Of a DNA stretch of 64,000 bases, positions 40,277 through 48,671 are shown in pieces. Made by a program: the position numbers and the translations under genes. The notes beneath the pieces are model-generated. The model made no database searches. It saw nothing but the letters and a program-made list of their open reading frames with translations, and was not told where the DNA came from. The DNA comes from Pampinifervens sp037481935 (GTDB taxonomy: Bacteria; Aquificota; Aquificia; Aquificales; Aquificaceae), in contig NZ_JBJXCT010000001.1 of assembly GCF_046159715.1 (NCBI RefSeq), positions 62,001-126,000 of the forward strand. The letters are read 5' to 3'. How positions within the stretch are numbered: position 1 is the stretch's first letter; the number at the start of each line of letters is the position of its first letter.

Positions 40277-41989
40277 TTAAATCTTGTCCCTCTGCACGAG
40301 CTCCTTTACGCTCTCTACAGCCTTCTCTATCTCCACATCCCACCGCTCGCCCGTGTGTCTGCTCTGGAGCTCCACTTTTCCTTCCTTTACCTTTTTGCCC
40401 ACCACAAGCCTGTAGGGGAAACCGCACAGGTCTGCATCTGCAAACTTAAAGCCAGGGCTTTCGTCCCTGTCGTCGTATATTGTCTCTATGCCGTGCTCCT
40501 CTGCCAGCATGTAGAGCCTTTCTGCCACTTCCTTCTGCTGGGGGTCTGAGGGGTTTACGCATATGATGTCCAGCTCAAAGGGTGCCACTGTGGTGGGCCA
40601 TTTTATGCCCTTTTCATCATTATACTGCTCCACGAGGGCCGATATACACCTTGATATACCTATGCCATAGCAGCCCATGATGATGGGCTTTTCCTGACCC
40701 TGAGGGTCCGTGTAGTATGCCCTCATGGGCTCAGAGTATCTTGTTCCAAGGAGAAATATGTGCCCCAGCTCAAGCCCTCTACTTACCTTAAGGGCTGAGC
40801 CACACTTGGGACATGGGTCTGCCTCCTCTACCTGACACACATCCACAAACTCCCCATACTGAAAGTCCCTCCCGGGGTTTGCGTTCACATAGTGATAATC
40901 GGGCTTGTTGAAGGCTATCACCACATTCTTCAGACCGTAGGTGGAGTTGTCCCAATATACTTTTACCTGAGGTGGAAGGTTAAAGGGTCCTATAAAGCCC
41001 TTTCTGGTTTTGAGAAGCTCCCAGACCTCGTGGTCTTCCGCAAGCCTGAAGTTCTCCGTGCCCAGCACTGCCTCCACCTTGTTTTCATCCACATTCCTGT
41101 CCCCCCTTATGAGAAACATTACAGGCTCTGAGCCATTGACCATATAGAGCACTGCCTTTATTATTTTCTTTGCGGGAATTCCAAGGAAAGAAGAGAGCTT
41201 TTCTATGCTGTCCGTGCCCGGCGTCTCCGTCTCCCTGAGGGGAAGCTCCTCTTCTATCTCCTCCTGAGGCTTTGGAAGCTTGACTATTTCTGCGTTTGCT
41301 CCGTAGCCACAGCTCTCACAATAGGCTACCCTCGCCTCTCCGTAGGGTGTAAGAGCCACAAACTCGTGAGAGCTCTTACCGCCAATGGTTCCCACGCTAG
41401 CCTCCACCAGCAAAGTTTTGAGCCTGAGCTTTTTAAATATCCTGTCGTAGGCAAACTTCATGCTCTCGTAGGACATCATGGCAGAAAACTCATCAGGGTC
41501 AAAGGAGTAGGCGTCCTTCATGATAAACTCCCTTCCCCTTATGAGACCAAAGCGTGGTCTTTTTTCGTCCCTGAACTTGACCTGTATCTGGTAGAGCACC
41601 ACCGGAAGCTGTCTGTAAGAGTTTACAAAGGACCTCACAAGGTCCGTTATCTCCTCCTCATGGGTTGGTCCAAGGCAGTATTCCCTGCCGTTCCTGTCTT
41701 TGAGAGTAAAGAGCTCCCTGCCGTATAGCTCCCACCTGCCAGTCTCTCTCCAGAGCTCTGAAGGGTTAAGGACCGTCAGAAGCACCTCCTGAGCTCCGCT
41801 CCTGTCCATTTCCTTGCGGACAAGGTCTTCTATCTTCCTGAGGACTCTCACGCCCGGAGGTGTAAACTCGTATATGCCAGCAGAGACCTGTTTTATAAAG
41901 CCAGCTTTGAGAAGAAGTCGGTGAGAGGGGGCTTCTGCATCCGCAGGCTCTTCCTTTGATGTATACCAGAAGTATTTGCTCCAGCGCAT
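40277..41989 (-). CDS. proS: Prolyl-tRNA synthetase, bacterial type
   Basis: A 570-residue class II synthetase with the bacterial insertion (editing, INS) domain. Motif 1 lies in the N-terminal region (PPGVRVLRKIEDLVRKEMDRSGAQEV), motif 2 in PRFGLIRGREFIMKDAYSFD and motif 3 in CYGIGISRCISALVEQ. The INS domain spans roughly residues 220-390, starting about FLGIPAKKIIKAVLYM. The anticodon-binding domain is at the C-terminus. It is divergent from flhA with only 20 bases between starts. Confidence 0.96.
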   Translation of the reverse strand: MRWSKYFWYTSKEEPADAEAPSHRLLLKAGFIKQVSAGIYEFTPPGVRVLRKIEDLVRKEMDRSGAQEVLLTVLNPSELWRETGRWELYGRELFTLKDRNGREYCLGPTHEEEITDLVRSFVNSYRQLPVVLYQIQVKFRDEKRPRFGLIRGREFIMKDAYSFDPDEFSAMMSYESMKFAYDRIFKKLRLKTLLVEASVGTIGGKSSHEFVALTPYGEARVAYCESCGYGANAEIVKLPKPQEEIEEELPLRETETPGTDSIEKLSSFLGIPAKKIIKAVLYMVNGSEPVMFLIRGDRNVDENKVEAVLGTENFRLAEDHEVWELLKTRKGFIGPFNLPPQVKVYWDNSTYGLKNVVIAFNKPDYHYVNANPGRDFQYGEFVDVCQVEEADPCPKCGSALKVSRGLELGHIFLLGTRYSEPMRAYYTDPQGQEKPIIMGCYGIGISRCISALVEQYNDEKGIKWPTTVAPFELDIICVNPSDPQQKEVAERLYMLAEEHGIETIYDDRDESPGFKFADADLCGFPYRLVVGKKVKEGKVELQSRHTGERWDVEIEKAVESVKELVQRDKI

Positions 41990-42009
41990 GGGGCTTAAAA
42001 TTATACTTC

Positions 42010-44049
42010 ATGAACCTGAGGGAAGGGTGGGTAATTCTGGCCTTTGTGGTCATACTGGGTGCCATAATCTTACCCGTTCCAGCCCTTCTCCTTGACCTTC
42101 TTCTTGCCCTTAGCATAACCTTTTCCATGACGGTGCTGGTGCTTACCACATTTATAAAGGAACCCCTTGAGCTTTCAGCCTTCCCCAGTATACTGCTCCT
42201 CGGGACGCTTTTGAGGCTGTCTCTCAACATAGCGGCGGCAAGGAGAATACTCCTCTACGGTCATGAAGGCACATCAGCTGCCGGGCATATCATAGAAGGC
42301 TTTGGGACCTTTGTTGTGGGTGGTGATGTGGTGGTGGGGCTTATCGTTTTCCTCATATTTATAGTCATAAACTTCATCGTCATAACAAGGGGTGCGGAGA
42401 GGGTCTCTGAGGTGGCTGCGCGCTTTACTCTTGACGCCATGCCAGGAAAGCAGATGAGCATTGACGCAGACCTCAACGCAGGGCTAATCACCGAAGAAGA
42501 AGCCAGAAGGAGAAGGGCTCAACTTGAGCAGGAGGCGAGCTTTTTTGGTTCCATGGATGGTGCCAGTAAGTTCATAAGGGGAGATGCCATAGCGGCACTC
42601 ATCATACTCTTCCTGAGCCTTGTGGGGGGTCTCCTTGTGGGGCTTGTCTTCAAAGGGATGGGCTTTTCCGATGCCATAAAGACTTATTCACTGCTTACTG
42701 TGGGTGAGGGGCTTGCCAGCCAGATACCTGCCCTCATGCTCTCCACCTCTGCAGGAATAGTGGTTACCAAGTCCTCTTCAAAGGAAGAGCTGGGGAAAGC
42801 ACTTTTCAAAGAGTTTTCAAAAGAGCCGAGGGTGTTTCTCTTTTCCTCCGCACTTCTTGTGTTTATAGGTCTCATACCAGGCTTTCCAAAGCTACCCTTT
42901 TTCTTCATGGCAGGCTTGCTGGGAGGGCTCTATTACGCCCTGAGCAGAGCCCTCAAACAGGAGGAACTGAGAAAACTTGAGGAGATGCTTAAAGAGCAGA
43001 AAAAACCTCCAGCGGAGAAAAGGGAAGAAGAGATACCCACCCAGCCGGAAACCATAGCCCTTGAGATAGGCTATGGACTAATACCCTACGTGGATGAATC
43101 TCAGGGTGGAGATGTGCCCGACAGGATAAAAACCGTAAGAAGACAGCTTGCCAGTGAGTATGGGGTGGTCATACCTCTCGTTCACATAAGGGACAACCTT
43201 AAGCTAAGACCTCACCAGTATCGCATACTCATAAGGGGTATAGAGGTGGACTCCTTTGAGATAGTCCCCGGGCACTGGCTTGCCATAGACCTAGGAAATG
43301 CAAGAGAGCCACTTCAGGGCATAGAGACAAAGGACCCCTCCTTCAAGCTGAAAGCCTACTGGATAAGGGAAGAGCTAAAAGACAGAGCTCAGAAGCTGGG
43401 CTATATGGTGGTGGATATATCTACCGTCATGATAACTCACATAAGCGAGACCATAAAGAGGAACCTTCACGAAATACTGGGGAGGGCTGAGGTGCTTGAG
43501 CTTGTGGAGAACCTTTCAAGGAAATACCCAAAGGCAGTTCAGGGTCTTGTGCCGGATGTGGTGCCAGTCTCAGTGCTACACAGAGTGCTCCAGAACCTTC
43601 TCAGGGAGGGCATTCCCATAAACGACCTCCTTACTATACTGGAGACCTTTGCAGATTACATAGAACAGACAAGAGACCCGGACCTTCTAACCGAGTATGT
43701 CCGTCAGAGACTTGCCAAAAGAATTACAAGGCTATACTCCACCAACGGAACCCTGTATGCTATGATAATATCGCCAAAGATTGAGGCGAAGCTAACCGCC
43801 TTTGTGCAGGAGGGAAGGGAGGACGAGTTTCTTGACCTTCTCATAAACACAGTATATCCAAAGCTCTCAGGAGAAATCTCAAAGTTCACCCAGTATCAGG
43901 CTCTGCCCCTTCTCATAACCTCAAGCTCCATAAGGAGGCATGTAAGAAAGGTTCTTGAAAATTACATGCCAAACCTCACCGTGCTGTCTTATAATGAACT
44001 TGACAGACAGCTGAACCTCAAGGTCATAGGTGTTATAGATGAAGATTAA
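42010..44049 (+). CDS. flhA: Flagellar biosynthesis protein FlhA
   Basis: A 679-residue export-gate protein of the flagellar type III system. Membrane helices fill the first ~320 residues (ILAFVVILGAIILPVP, LLDLLLALSITFSMTVLVL). The FHIPEP-family signature is PSILLLGTLLRLSLNIAAAR, and the conserved cytoplasmic loop carries AERVSEVAARFTLDAMPGKQ. The C-terminal cytoplasmic domain follows a linker rich in Lys/Glu. ATG 42010 (MNLREGWVIL) is chosen; longer starts would overlap proS. flhF and flhG follow with overlaps, making a small flagellar operon. Confidence 0.95.
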   Translation: MNLREGWVILAFVVILGAIILPVPALLLDLLLALSITFSMTVLVLTTFIKEPLELSAFPSILLLGTLLRLSLNIAAARRILLYGHEGTSAAGHIIEGFGTFVVGGDVVVGLIVFLIFIVINFIVITRGAERVSEVAARFTLDAMPGKQMSIDADLNAGLITEEEARRRRAQLEQEASFFGSMDGASKFIRGDAIAALIILFLSLVGGLLVGLVFKGMGFSDAIKTYSLLTVGEGLASQIPALMLSTSAGIVVTKSSSKEELGKALFKEFSKEPRVFLFSSALLVFIGLIPGFPKLPFFFMAGLLGGLYYALSRALKQEELRKLEEMLKEQKKPPAEKREEEIPTQPETIALEIGYGLIPYVDESQGGDVPDRIKTVRRQLASEYGVVIPLVHIRDNLKLRPHQYRILIRGIEVDSFEIVPGHWLAIDLGNAREPLQGIETKDPSFKLKAYWIREELKDRAQKLGYMVVDISTVMITHISETIKRNLHEILGRAEVLELVENLSRKYPKAVQGLVPDVVPVSVLHRVLQNLLREGIPINDLLTILETFADYIEQTRDPDLLTEYVRQRLAKRITRLYSTNGTLYAMIISPKIEAKLTAFVQEGREDEFLDLLINTVYPKLSGEISKFTQYQALPLLITSSSIRRHVRKVLENYMPNLTVLSYNELDRQLNLKVIGVIDED

Positions 44050-45145
44050 AAAACTGGTGGTGGATTCTCTTCAGGAGGCGGTGGAGGAAGTTAGGGCTCT
44101 GTATGGCTCAGAGGCGGTAATACTCTCCACAAGGGTGATAAAGCAGAAACTCCTCCCCTTTCTACCTTTTCCCCGAAGGTCAAAGCTTGAGATAACTGTT
44201 GGTATACCAGACAGAGAAGACTTTTCTGTAGAGCTAAAGAAGGAGGAGACCCTATATCAGGAGATAAACAGACTCAAAGAGAACCTCAGAGAAGTTATGG
44301 AGCTTGTCAAAAGGCAGAAAACGGAGAAGGAGGAAGTAAAAAGGGACGACCTTGAGGGAGAGTATTCCATCAGGGCGCTATATCTGATGAACAAACTCAT
44401 AAACAGGGGTGTTTCAAGGGATATAGCAGAGAAGATAGTGGAATCCGCCTGCGGGTATGATTTTGAACTCAAAAGGCTTGACCTGAAGGGTGAAAACATG
44501 GAATCTCTTGTGGAGGCTTTTAGCAAGAACATAAGGCTTGTGGAGAACTTCCCCGAAGAGGGCTTCAGCGTTGTGGTCCTTCTTGGTCCCACAGGTGTTG
44601 GCAAGACAACCACCATAGCGAAACTGGCGCACATGCTCAGGCAAAGGGGTAAGGGTGTGGGGCTTATAACCATAGACAGCTACAGGGTGGGCGCTGTCCA
44701 GCAACTCCAGACCTACGCCAACATAATGGAACTCCCCTTCAGGGTTGCGGATACGCCCTACAGGCTCAGGGAGTGTATAGGAGAGCTCTCTTCCCTTGAT
44801 GTGGTCCTTGTAGATACAGGCGGAAGAAGCCAATATAATGAAATAAAGATAAGGGAGCTTGTGCCCTTTTTTGCAAAACTGCCAGCTCTGAAGGCATACA
44901 TAACTCTGAGTGCAAACACGGAAGAGAGAGTTCAGTATGAGATAATAGAGAGCTTCAGCGTGGTGGAACCGTCAGGTCTCATATTTACCAAGCTGGATGA
45001 AACTGGCTACTTTGGCACTGCCATAAACGTTGCCTACAGAACTCAGATGCCTATACTCTGTTTTACGACCGGTCAGAGGGTTCCTGAGGACATGGTGATG
45101 GCTAGTTACGACTACATGGCTAAGATATTCTTAGAGGTGCACTGA
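44039..45145 (+). CDS. flhF: Flagellar GTPase FlhF
   Basis: A 368-residue SRP-type GTPase controlling flagellar position and number. An N-terminal basic region and coiled coil (~residues 60-110) precede the NG domain. The P-loop is VVLLGPTGVGKTTTIAKLAH, G2/G3 are in TIDSYRVGAVQQLQTYA and DVVLVDTGGRSQ, and the guanine motif is LIFTKLDETGYFG. It overlaps flhA by 11 bases and touches flhG. A single or few polar flagella are suggested by the FlhF/FlhG pair. Confidence 0.95.
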   Translation: MKIKKLVVDSLQEAVEEVRALYGSEAVILSTRVIKQKLLPFLPFPRRSKLEITVGIPDREDFSVELKKEETLYQEINRLKENLREVMELVKRQKTEKEEVKRDDLEGEYSIRALYLMNKLINRGVSRDIAEKIVESACGYDFELKRLDLKGENMESLVEAFSKNIRLVENFPEEGFSVVVLLGPTGVGKTTTIAKLAHMLRQRGKGVGLITIDSYRVGAVQQLQTYANIMELPFRVADTPYRLRECIGELSSLDVVLVDTGGRSQYNEIKIRELVPFFAKLPALKAYITLSANTEERVQYEIIESFSVVEPSGLIFTKLDETGYFGTAINVAYRTQMPILCFTTGQRVPEDMVMASYDYMAKIFLEVH

Positions 45146-45972
45146 TGGAGGCTCAGGCTCTTCATCTCATGAGCGTGGAAGGAAAGGAAAAGAAAACGGG
45201 ATACATAGCGGTGGCAAGCGGAAAGGGAGGAGTGGGCAAGACCCTCATAACCATAAACATGGGAAGAATAATAGGGAGGAACAGCAAAAAGGTCCTCATA
45301 GTGGATGGAGACCTTGGACTTAGCAACGTGCACATAATGCTGGGGATAACGCCAGCAAAGAACCTATACCATTTCTTTATGGGCGAAGCCCCTCTTGAAG
45401 AGGTTGTTGTTCCCATAGAGGAAAACCTTGCCTTCATATCCAGCGGTAGCGGAGTGAGAGAACTGGTAAACCTGCCGCCTGCACAGCTCAGAAACCTCAT
45501 TTTCAAACTTCAGGAATATGCGGAGAGAAACTACGACTGGGTAATATTTGACACGCCTCCGGGCATACACTCAGACACAACAGCCCTGGTCTCCTCCTCC
45601 CACATACCTGTAATAGTGACCACACCCGAACCTACAGCAATAGCAGATGCCTATGGGCTCATAAAGGTTTTAAATCAGGAGGAGAGGGTAAAAGAGTTTT
45701 ATGTGCTTATAAACAAGGTAAGCAGCTATGAAGAGAGCCTCAAGGTTTACGAAAGCATAAGAGTGGTGTGTGAAAAGTTTACCTCTGCGGAGACAAAATA
45801 TCTGGGTGGTATAAGATACAATCCGAAGATAATAAGGAACATAGTAAATCAGAACCCATTTAACGAGGACCTCACAAGGGACCTCACAAGGGCTCTTTCA
45901 GGACTTCCTCTGGATATAAAGCCCTATGCTCCCAGCTTCTGGGAGAGATTGATATCAAAGCTCAGGAGATAG
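45145..45972 (+). CDS. flhG: MinD-like flagellar number ATPase FlhG
   Basis: A 275-residue ParA/MinD ATPase. The deviant Walker A is VASGKGGVGKTLITINMG, followed by LIVDGDLGLSNVHIML and DWVIFDTPPGIHSDT. It works with FlhF to limit flagellar number and activates the FlhF GTPase. The start shares its first base with the last base of flhF. The C-terminal amphipathic stretch SFWERLISKLRR could bind membrane, as in MinD-type proteins. Confidence 0.92.
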   Translation: MEAQALHLMSVEGKEKKTGYIAVASGKGGVGKTLITINMGRIIGRNSKKVLIVDGDLGLSNVHIMLGITPAKNLYHFFMGEAPLEEVVVPIEENLAFISSGSGVRELVNLPPAQLRNLIFKLQEYAERNYDWVIFDTPPGIHSDTTALVSSSHIPVIVTTPEPTAIADAYGLIKVLNQEERVKEFYVLINKVSSYEESLKVYESIRVVCEKFTSAETKYLGGIRYNPKIIRNIVNQNPFNEDLTRDLTRALSGLPLDIKPYAPSFWERLISKLRR

Positions 45973-45974
45973 AA

Positions 45975-46742
45975 ATGACGCTTGGAATAATAGGATATGG
46001 AAACATGGGGGAAAGCTTTGCAAGGTCTTTGAGAGAACATGCGGAGGTTCTTGTATACGACATAAGCGAAGAGAAAAGGTCAGAGGCACTCTCTGAGGGT
46101 TTTGGCGTGGCATCAGACCTTGACTTTCTTCTCAGAGGTTCTCAGTGGCTCCTGCTGGCTGTAAAGCCAAAGGATGTGGAGAGTGTTATGAAAAGGCTCA
46201 GCGGTAGGCTTGAGGGGAAGATGCTCATAAGCGTGGTGGCTGGTCTGAGCCTTGAGAGGCTAAAGGAGCTGAGCGGGGCGGAAAAGCTCATAAGGCTCAT
46301 GCCCAACATAAACGCTCTTGTGGGTAAGGCAACCATAGCCTTTGCTTGTGCTGAGATAAGCGAAGAGGAAAAGGAAGAGTTTATAAGGCTCTTTTCTCAC
46401 TGCGGAAATCTCTACGAACTTGAGGAAAGTTTGTTTGATGCTTTCACGGCCCTTGCAGGCTCAGGTCCGGCCTTTGTCTTCAGCTTCGTGCATGCCCTTG
46501 CCCTTGCGGGCGTGATGGAGGGCTTTTCTTACGAGAAGGCAAAGTCCATGGCCATAGACATGGTGCTTGGCTCCTGTGAACTTCTCAAAAGGCTTGGTGG
46601 CAACCCGGAGGAGTGGCTTACAAAGGTCGCCTCTCCCGGCGGGACCACCATAGAGGGCATAAAGGTGCTTGAAGAAAGGGGTTTTAAGGGCATAATAATG
46701 GAATGCATACGCAGAACCTCAGAAAAGGCAAAGAGGCTCTGA
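45975..46742 (+). CDS. proC: Pyrroline-5-carboxylate reductase
   Basis: A 255-residue enzyme reducing pyrroline-5-carboxylate to proline. The Rossmann motif is LGIIGYGNMGESFARSL. Family pieces are LLLAVKPKDVESVM, LIRLMPNINALVGKATIA, FTALAGSGPAFVFSFVHALA and TKVASPGGTTIEGIKVLE, the last being the ProC signature. It begins two bases after flhG and so is probably read with the flagellar genes. It overlaps pgeF by 40 bases. Confidence 0.93.
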   Translation: MTLGIIGYGNMGESFARSLREHAEVLVYDISEEKRSEALSEGFGVASDLDFLLRGSQWLLLAVKPKDVESVMKRLSGRLEGKMLISVVAGLSLERLKELSGAEKLIRLMPNINALVGKATIAFACAEISEEEKEEFIRLFSHCGNLYELEESLFDAFTALAGSGPAFVFSFVHALALAGVMEGFSYEKAKSMAIDMVLGSCELLKRLGGNPEEWLTKVASPGGTTIEGIKVLEERGFKGIIMECIRRTSEKAKRL

Positions 46743-47320
46743 TATTTTCACTCCAGACTCCCACCGCAAGGGTTGTCCTCAAGTGGTGGGAGGAGGACAC
46801 TGATGTAGTCACGCTCAGACAGGTTCACTCTTCAAAGGTTTTTCTGGTTGAGGATTTTGTGCAGGGGCTTGAGGGGGATGCCCTCATAACACAGAGGAGG
46901 GGACTTAAGATAGGTGTGAGGACTGCGGACTGCGTGCCGGTTGCCCTTTTAGGGAAAAAGGCGGTGGCGGTTGTTCACGCAGGCTGGAGAGGGCTGAGGG
47001 ATGGTATAATTGAGAAGGTCCTTGAAAGGTTGAGACCGCTTGAGCCACCTGAGAACTACCTTGCCTTTATAGGTCCCTCTGCGAGGGCGTGCTGCTACGA
47101 GGTGGGTGAGGAGTTTAAAGGATACTTTTTAAGTCTTCAAATCAGAAACGGCGGGCACTACATGGATACGCAGTCAGAAGCCATCCTGAGGCTGAAAAGA
47201 GGGGGTATAAGAAAGTTTTTTCAGCACGGTGTATGCACCATATGCCACGATAGCCTGCCATCTTACAGAAGGGACAAGACCCGAGATAGAATACTCACCT
47301 TTGTAGAACTACTTGTGTAA
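46703..47320 (+). CDS. pgeF: Purine nucleoside phosphorylase-like PgeF (YfiH/laccase-domain)
   Basis: A 205-residue polyphenol-oxidase/YfiH domain protein. Family members are zinc-dependent purine nucleoside phosphorylases or adenosine deaminases, or editors of UDP-MurNAc peptide, not real laccases. Metal ligands are in LRQVHSSKV, GVRTADCVPVALL and AVVHAGWRGLRDGI. FIGPSARACCYEVGEEF is also conserved. The long overlap with proC (40 bases) makes the exact start uncertain; no better in-frame start is seen downstream. Confidence 0.88.
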   Translation: MHTQNLRKGKEALIFSLQTPTARVVLKWWEEDTDVVTLRQVHSSKVFLVEDFVQGLEGDALITQRRGLKIGVRTADCVPVALLGKKAVAVVHAGWRGLRDGIIEKVLERLRPLEPPENYLAFIGPSARACCYEVGEEFKGYFLSLQIRNGGHYMDTQSEAILRLKRGGIRKFFQHGVCTICHDSLPSYRRDKTRDRILTFVELLV

Positions 47321-47330
47321 GCTCAGAAAA

Positions 47331-47350
47331 AGCATAGAATATTCTATGCT
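47331..47350. promoter_or_regulatory. Perfect 20-bp palindrome abutting a start codon
   Basis: AGCATAGAATATTCTATGCT reads the same on both strands and ends at the base before ATG 47351. It occupies the place where a ribosome site should be. With no loop and no T-run it is a poor terminator, so it looks like an operator or a leaderless transcript start. Confidence 0.55.
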
Positions 47351-48028
47351 ATGGCTGTTGAAGAAAAGCACAAAGAATACATAATAAGGAATTTTTACGA
47401 CATACTGCAGGCACTCAGAGAAAACCCCGACTGGGCTCATCAGCTCACCTCCCTTATTCTCACCTACGAGCTTCTGAGGCTACCTCAAAAGTTTGACAGG
47501 TTTGTGGAGGAGGGTTTCAGACCTCTTGCCAGAAGGGTTGAAAGGCTGGAAGAAGGTCAGAAGAGGCTTGAGCGTGATGTCGCTATACTTAAAAATAAGG
47601 TGAGCAAACTGGAGGTGGATGTGGTAAGCCTTGAGGGAGATAACTTAGAAAGGAAGGTAAGAGAAAGGGCACCGGCATACTTTGGAAGGTATTTCAGGAG
47701 GGTCAGAGCTGTGCCTGTGGAAGAGTGGTCTGAGAGGCTGGAGGATGCGGTAGATGGTGGGCTGATAACCGAAGAAGAAAGAAAGGACGCGATTAGCCTT
47801 TATGTTCTCATAAGGGCAAAGATAGAAGATGGTAGAGACGTCATGCTTGCGGTGGAAGTCTCTTACACCCTTGAGGACAAGGATGCAGAAAGAGCCCTCA
47901 AAAGAGCTAAGGTCATCTCAAAAGTCTACAATATGGAAACCATCCCTGTGGTGGGTGTAAACATTCCAGAGGTGCTTCAGGAAAGGCATCCCAGGGTGCT
48001 TGTGGTTCAGGCAGGATATGATAACTAA
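47351..48028 (+). CDS. Coiled-coil protein with PD-(D/E)XK nuclease-like C-terminus
   Basis: A 225-residue protein of a type common in thermophiles (DUF3782/COG5493-like). The N-terminal half is helical; residues ~57-100 form a coiled coil (VERLEEGQKRLERDVAILKNKVSKLEVDV). The C-terminal half has the layout of a PD-(D/E)XK fold, including LVIRAKIEDGRDVMLAVEVS-like strands (VLIRAKIEDGRDVMLAVEVS with E-V-S) and a helix of DKDAERALKRAKVISKVYN. Nuclease activity is unproved. No ribosome site is visible before the ATG; a perfect palindrome is there instead. Confidence 0.7.
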   Translation: MAVEEKHKEYIIRNFYDILQALRENPDWAHQLTSLILTYELLRLPQKFDRFVEEGFRPLARRVERLEEGQKRLERDVAILKNKVSKLEVDVVSLEGDNLERKVRERAPAYFGRYFRRVRAVPVEEWSERLEDAVDGGLITEEERKDAISLYVLIRAKIEDGRDVMLAVEVSYTLEDKDAERALKRAKVISKVYNMETIPVVGVNIPEVLQERHPRVLVVQAGYDN

Positions 48029-48671
48029 GAAGACGGTTGAGGATGTATTTTCCTCTGTAAGCAGAAAATACGACTTTTTTCTGAACCTGATTACATTCAA
48101 AAGGATTGACCAGTGGCAGAGAGAGCTTCTTAGTATGCTTTCCCCTGAGGGACACAGGCTTGATGTGGGCACGGGCACGGGTGAGGTGCTCCTCAAGTCT
48201 CAGAACAGAGGGCTCAGGGTGGGCATGGACCTTTCATTGGAAATGCTAAAGGTTGCAAAAACAAAGTGCAGAGCATGCAGGTTCGTGGTGGGTGATGCGG
48301 AGAACATGCCCTACAGAAATGAAGTCTTTGGCTCTATGACCCTGTCTCTTGTCTACAGACATCTGCTCAGCAGAAAAGCCTTCCTGCAGGAGGCAAAGAG
48401 GGTGCTGAAGGAGGGGGGACAGCTTGCACTTCTTGACATAAACAGGTTCTCTCTCACTCCGCTTCTTATCCTTGTGATGAAATATCCTCTAAAGCCACTC
48501 GGGCTTGTGCTCTTTGGAAGGGAAAAGTGGGACTTTTTTATACACTCTCTTGAAAACTCTCTGAGAGTTGAGGAGGTGGAAAAAGAGCTTGAGGAGGGAG
48601 GCTTTGAGGTGGTTGAAGTCCAGAGAAGGCTTTTCGGGCTTGTTTACCTTCTCCTTGCCAGAAAGAGGTGA
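48018..48671 (+). CDS. UbiE/COQ5-type methyltransferase
   Basis: A 217-residue class I SAM-dependent methyltransferase. It opens with VEDVFSSVSRKYDFFLNLITFKRIDQW, typical of UbiE/MenG. The SAM motif is RLDVGTGTGEVLL, followed by GMDLSLEMLKVAK, VVGDAENMPYRNEVFGSMT and KRVLKEGGQLALLDINR. It is probably a quinone methylase; Aquificales use methionaquinone-type quinones, so the substrate may be a demethylated naphthoquinone. ATG 48018 is preferred over TTG 48000 because of the AGGCAGGAT before it. It overlaps the previous gene by 11 bases. Confidence 0.85.
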   Translation: MITKKTVEDVFSSVSRKYDFFLNLITFKRIDQWQRELLSMLSPEGHRLDVGTGTGEVLLKSQNRGLRVGMDLSLEMLKVAKTKCRACRFVVGDAENMPYRNEVFGSMTLSLVYRHLLSRKAFLQEAKRVLKEGGQLALLDINRFSLTPLLILVMKYPLKPLGLVLFGREKWDFFIHSLENSLRVEEVEKELEEGGFEVVEVQRRLFGLVYLLLARKR

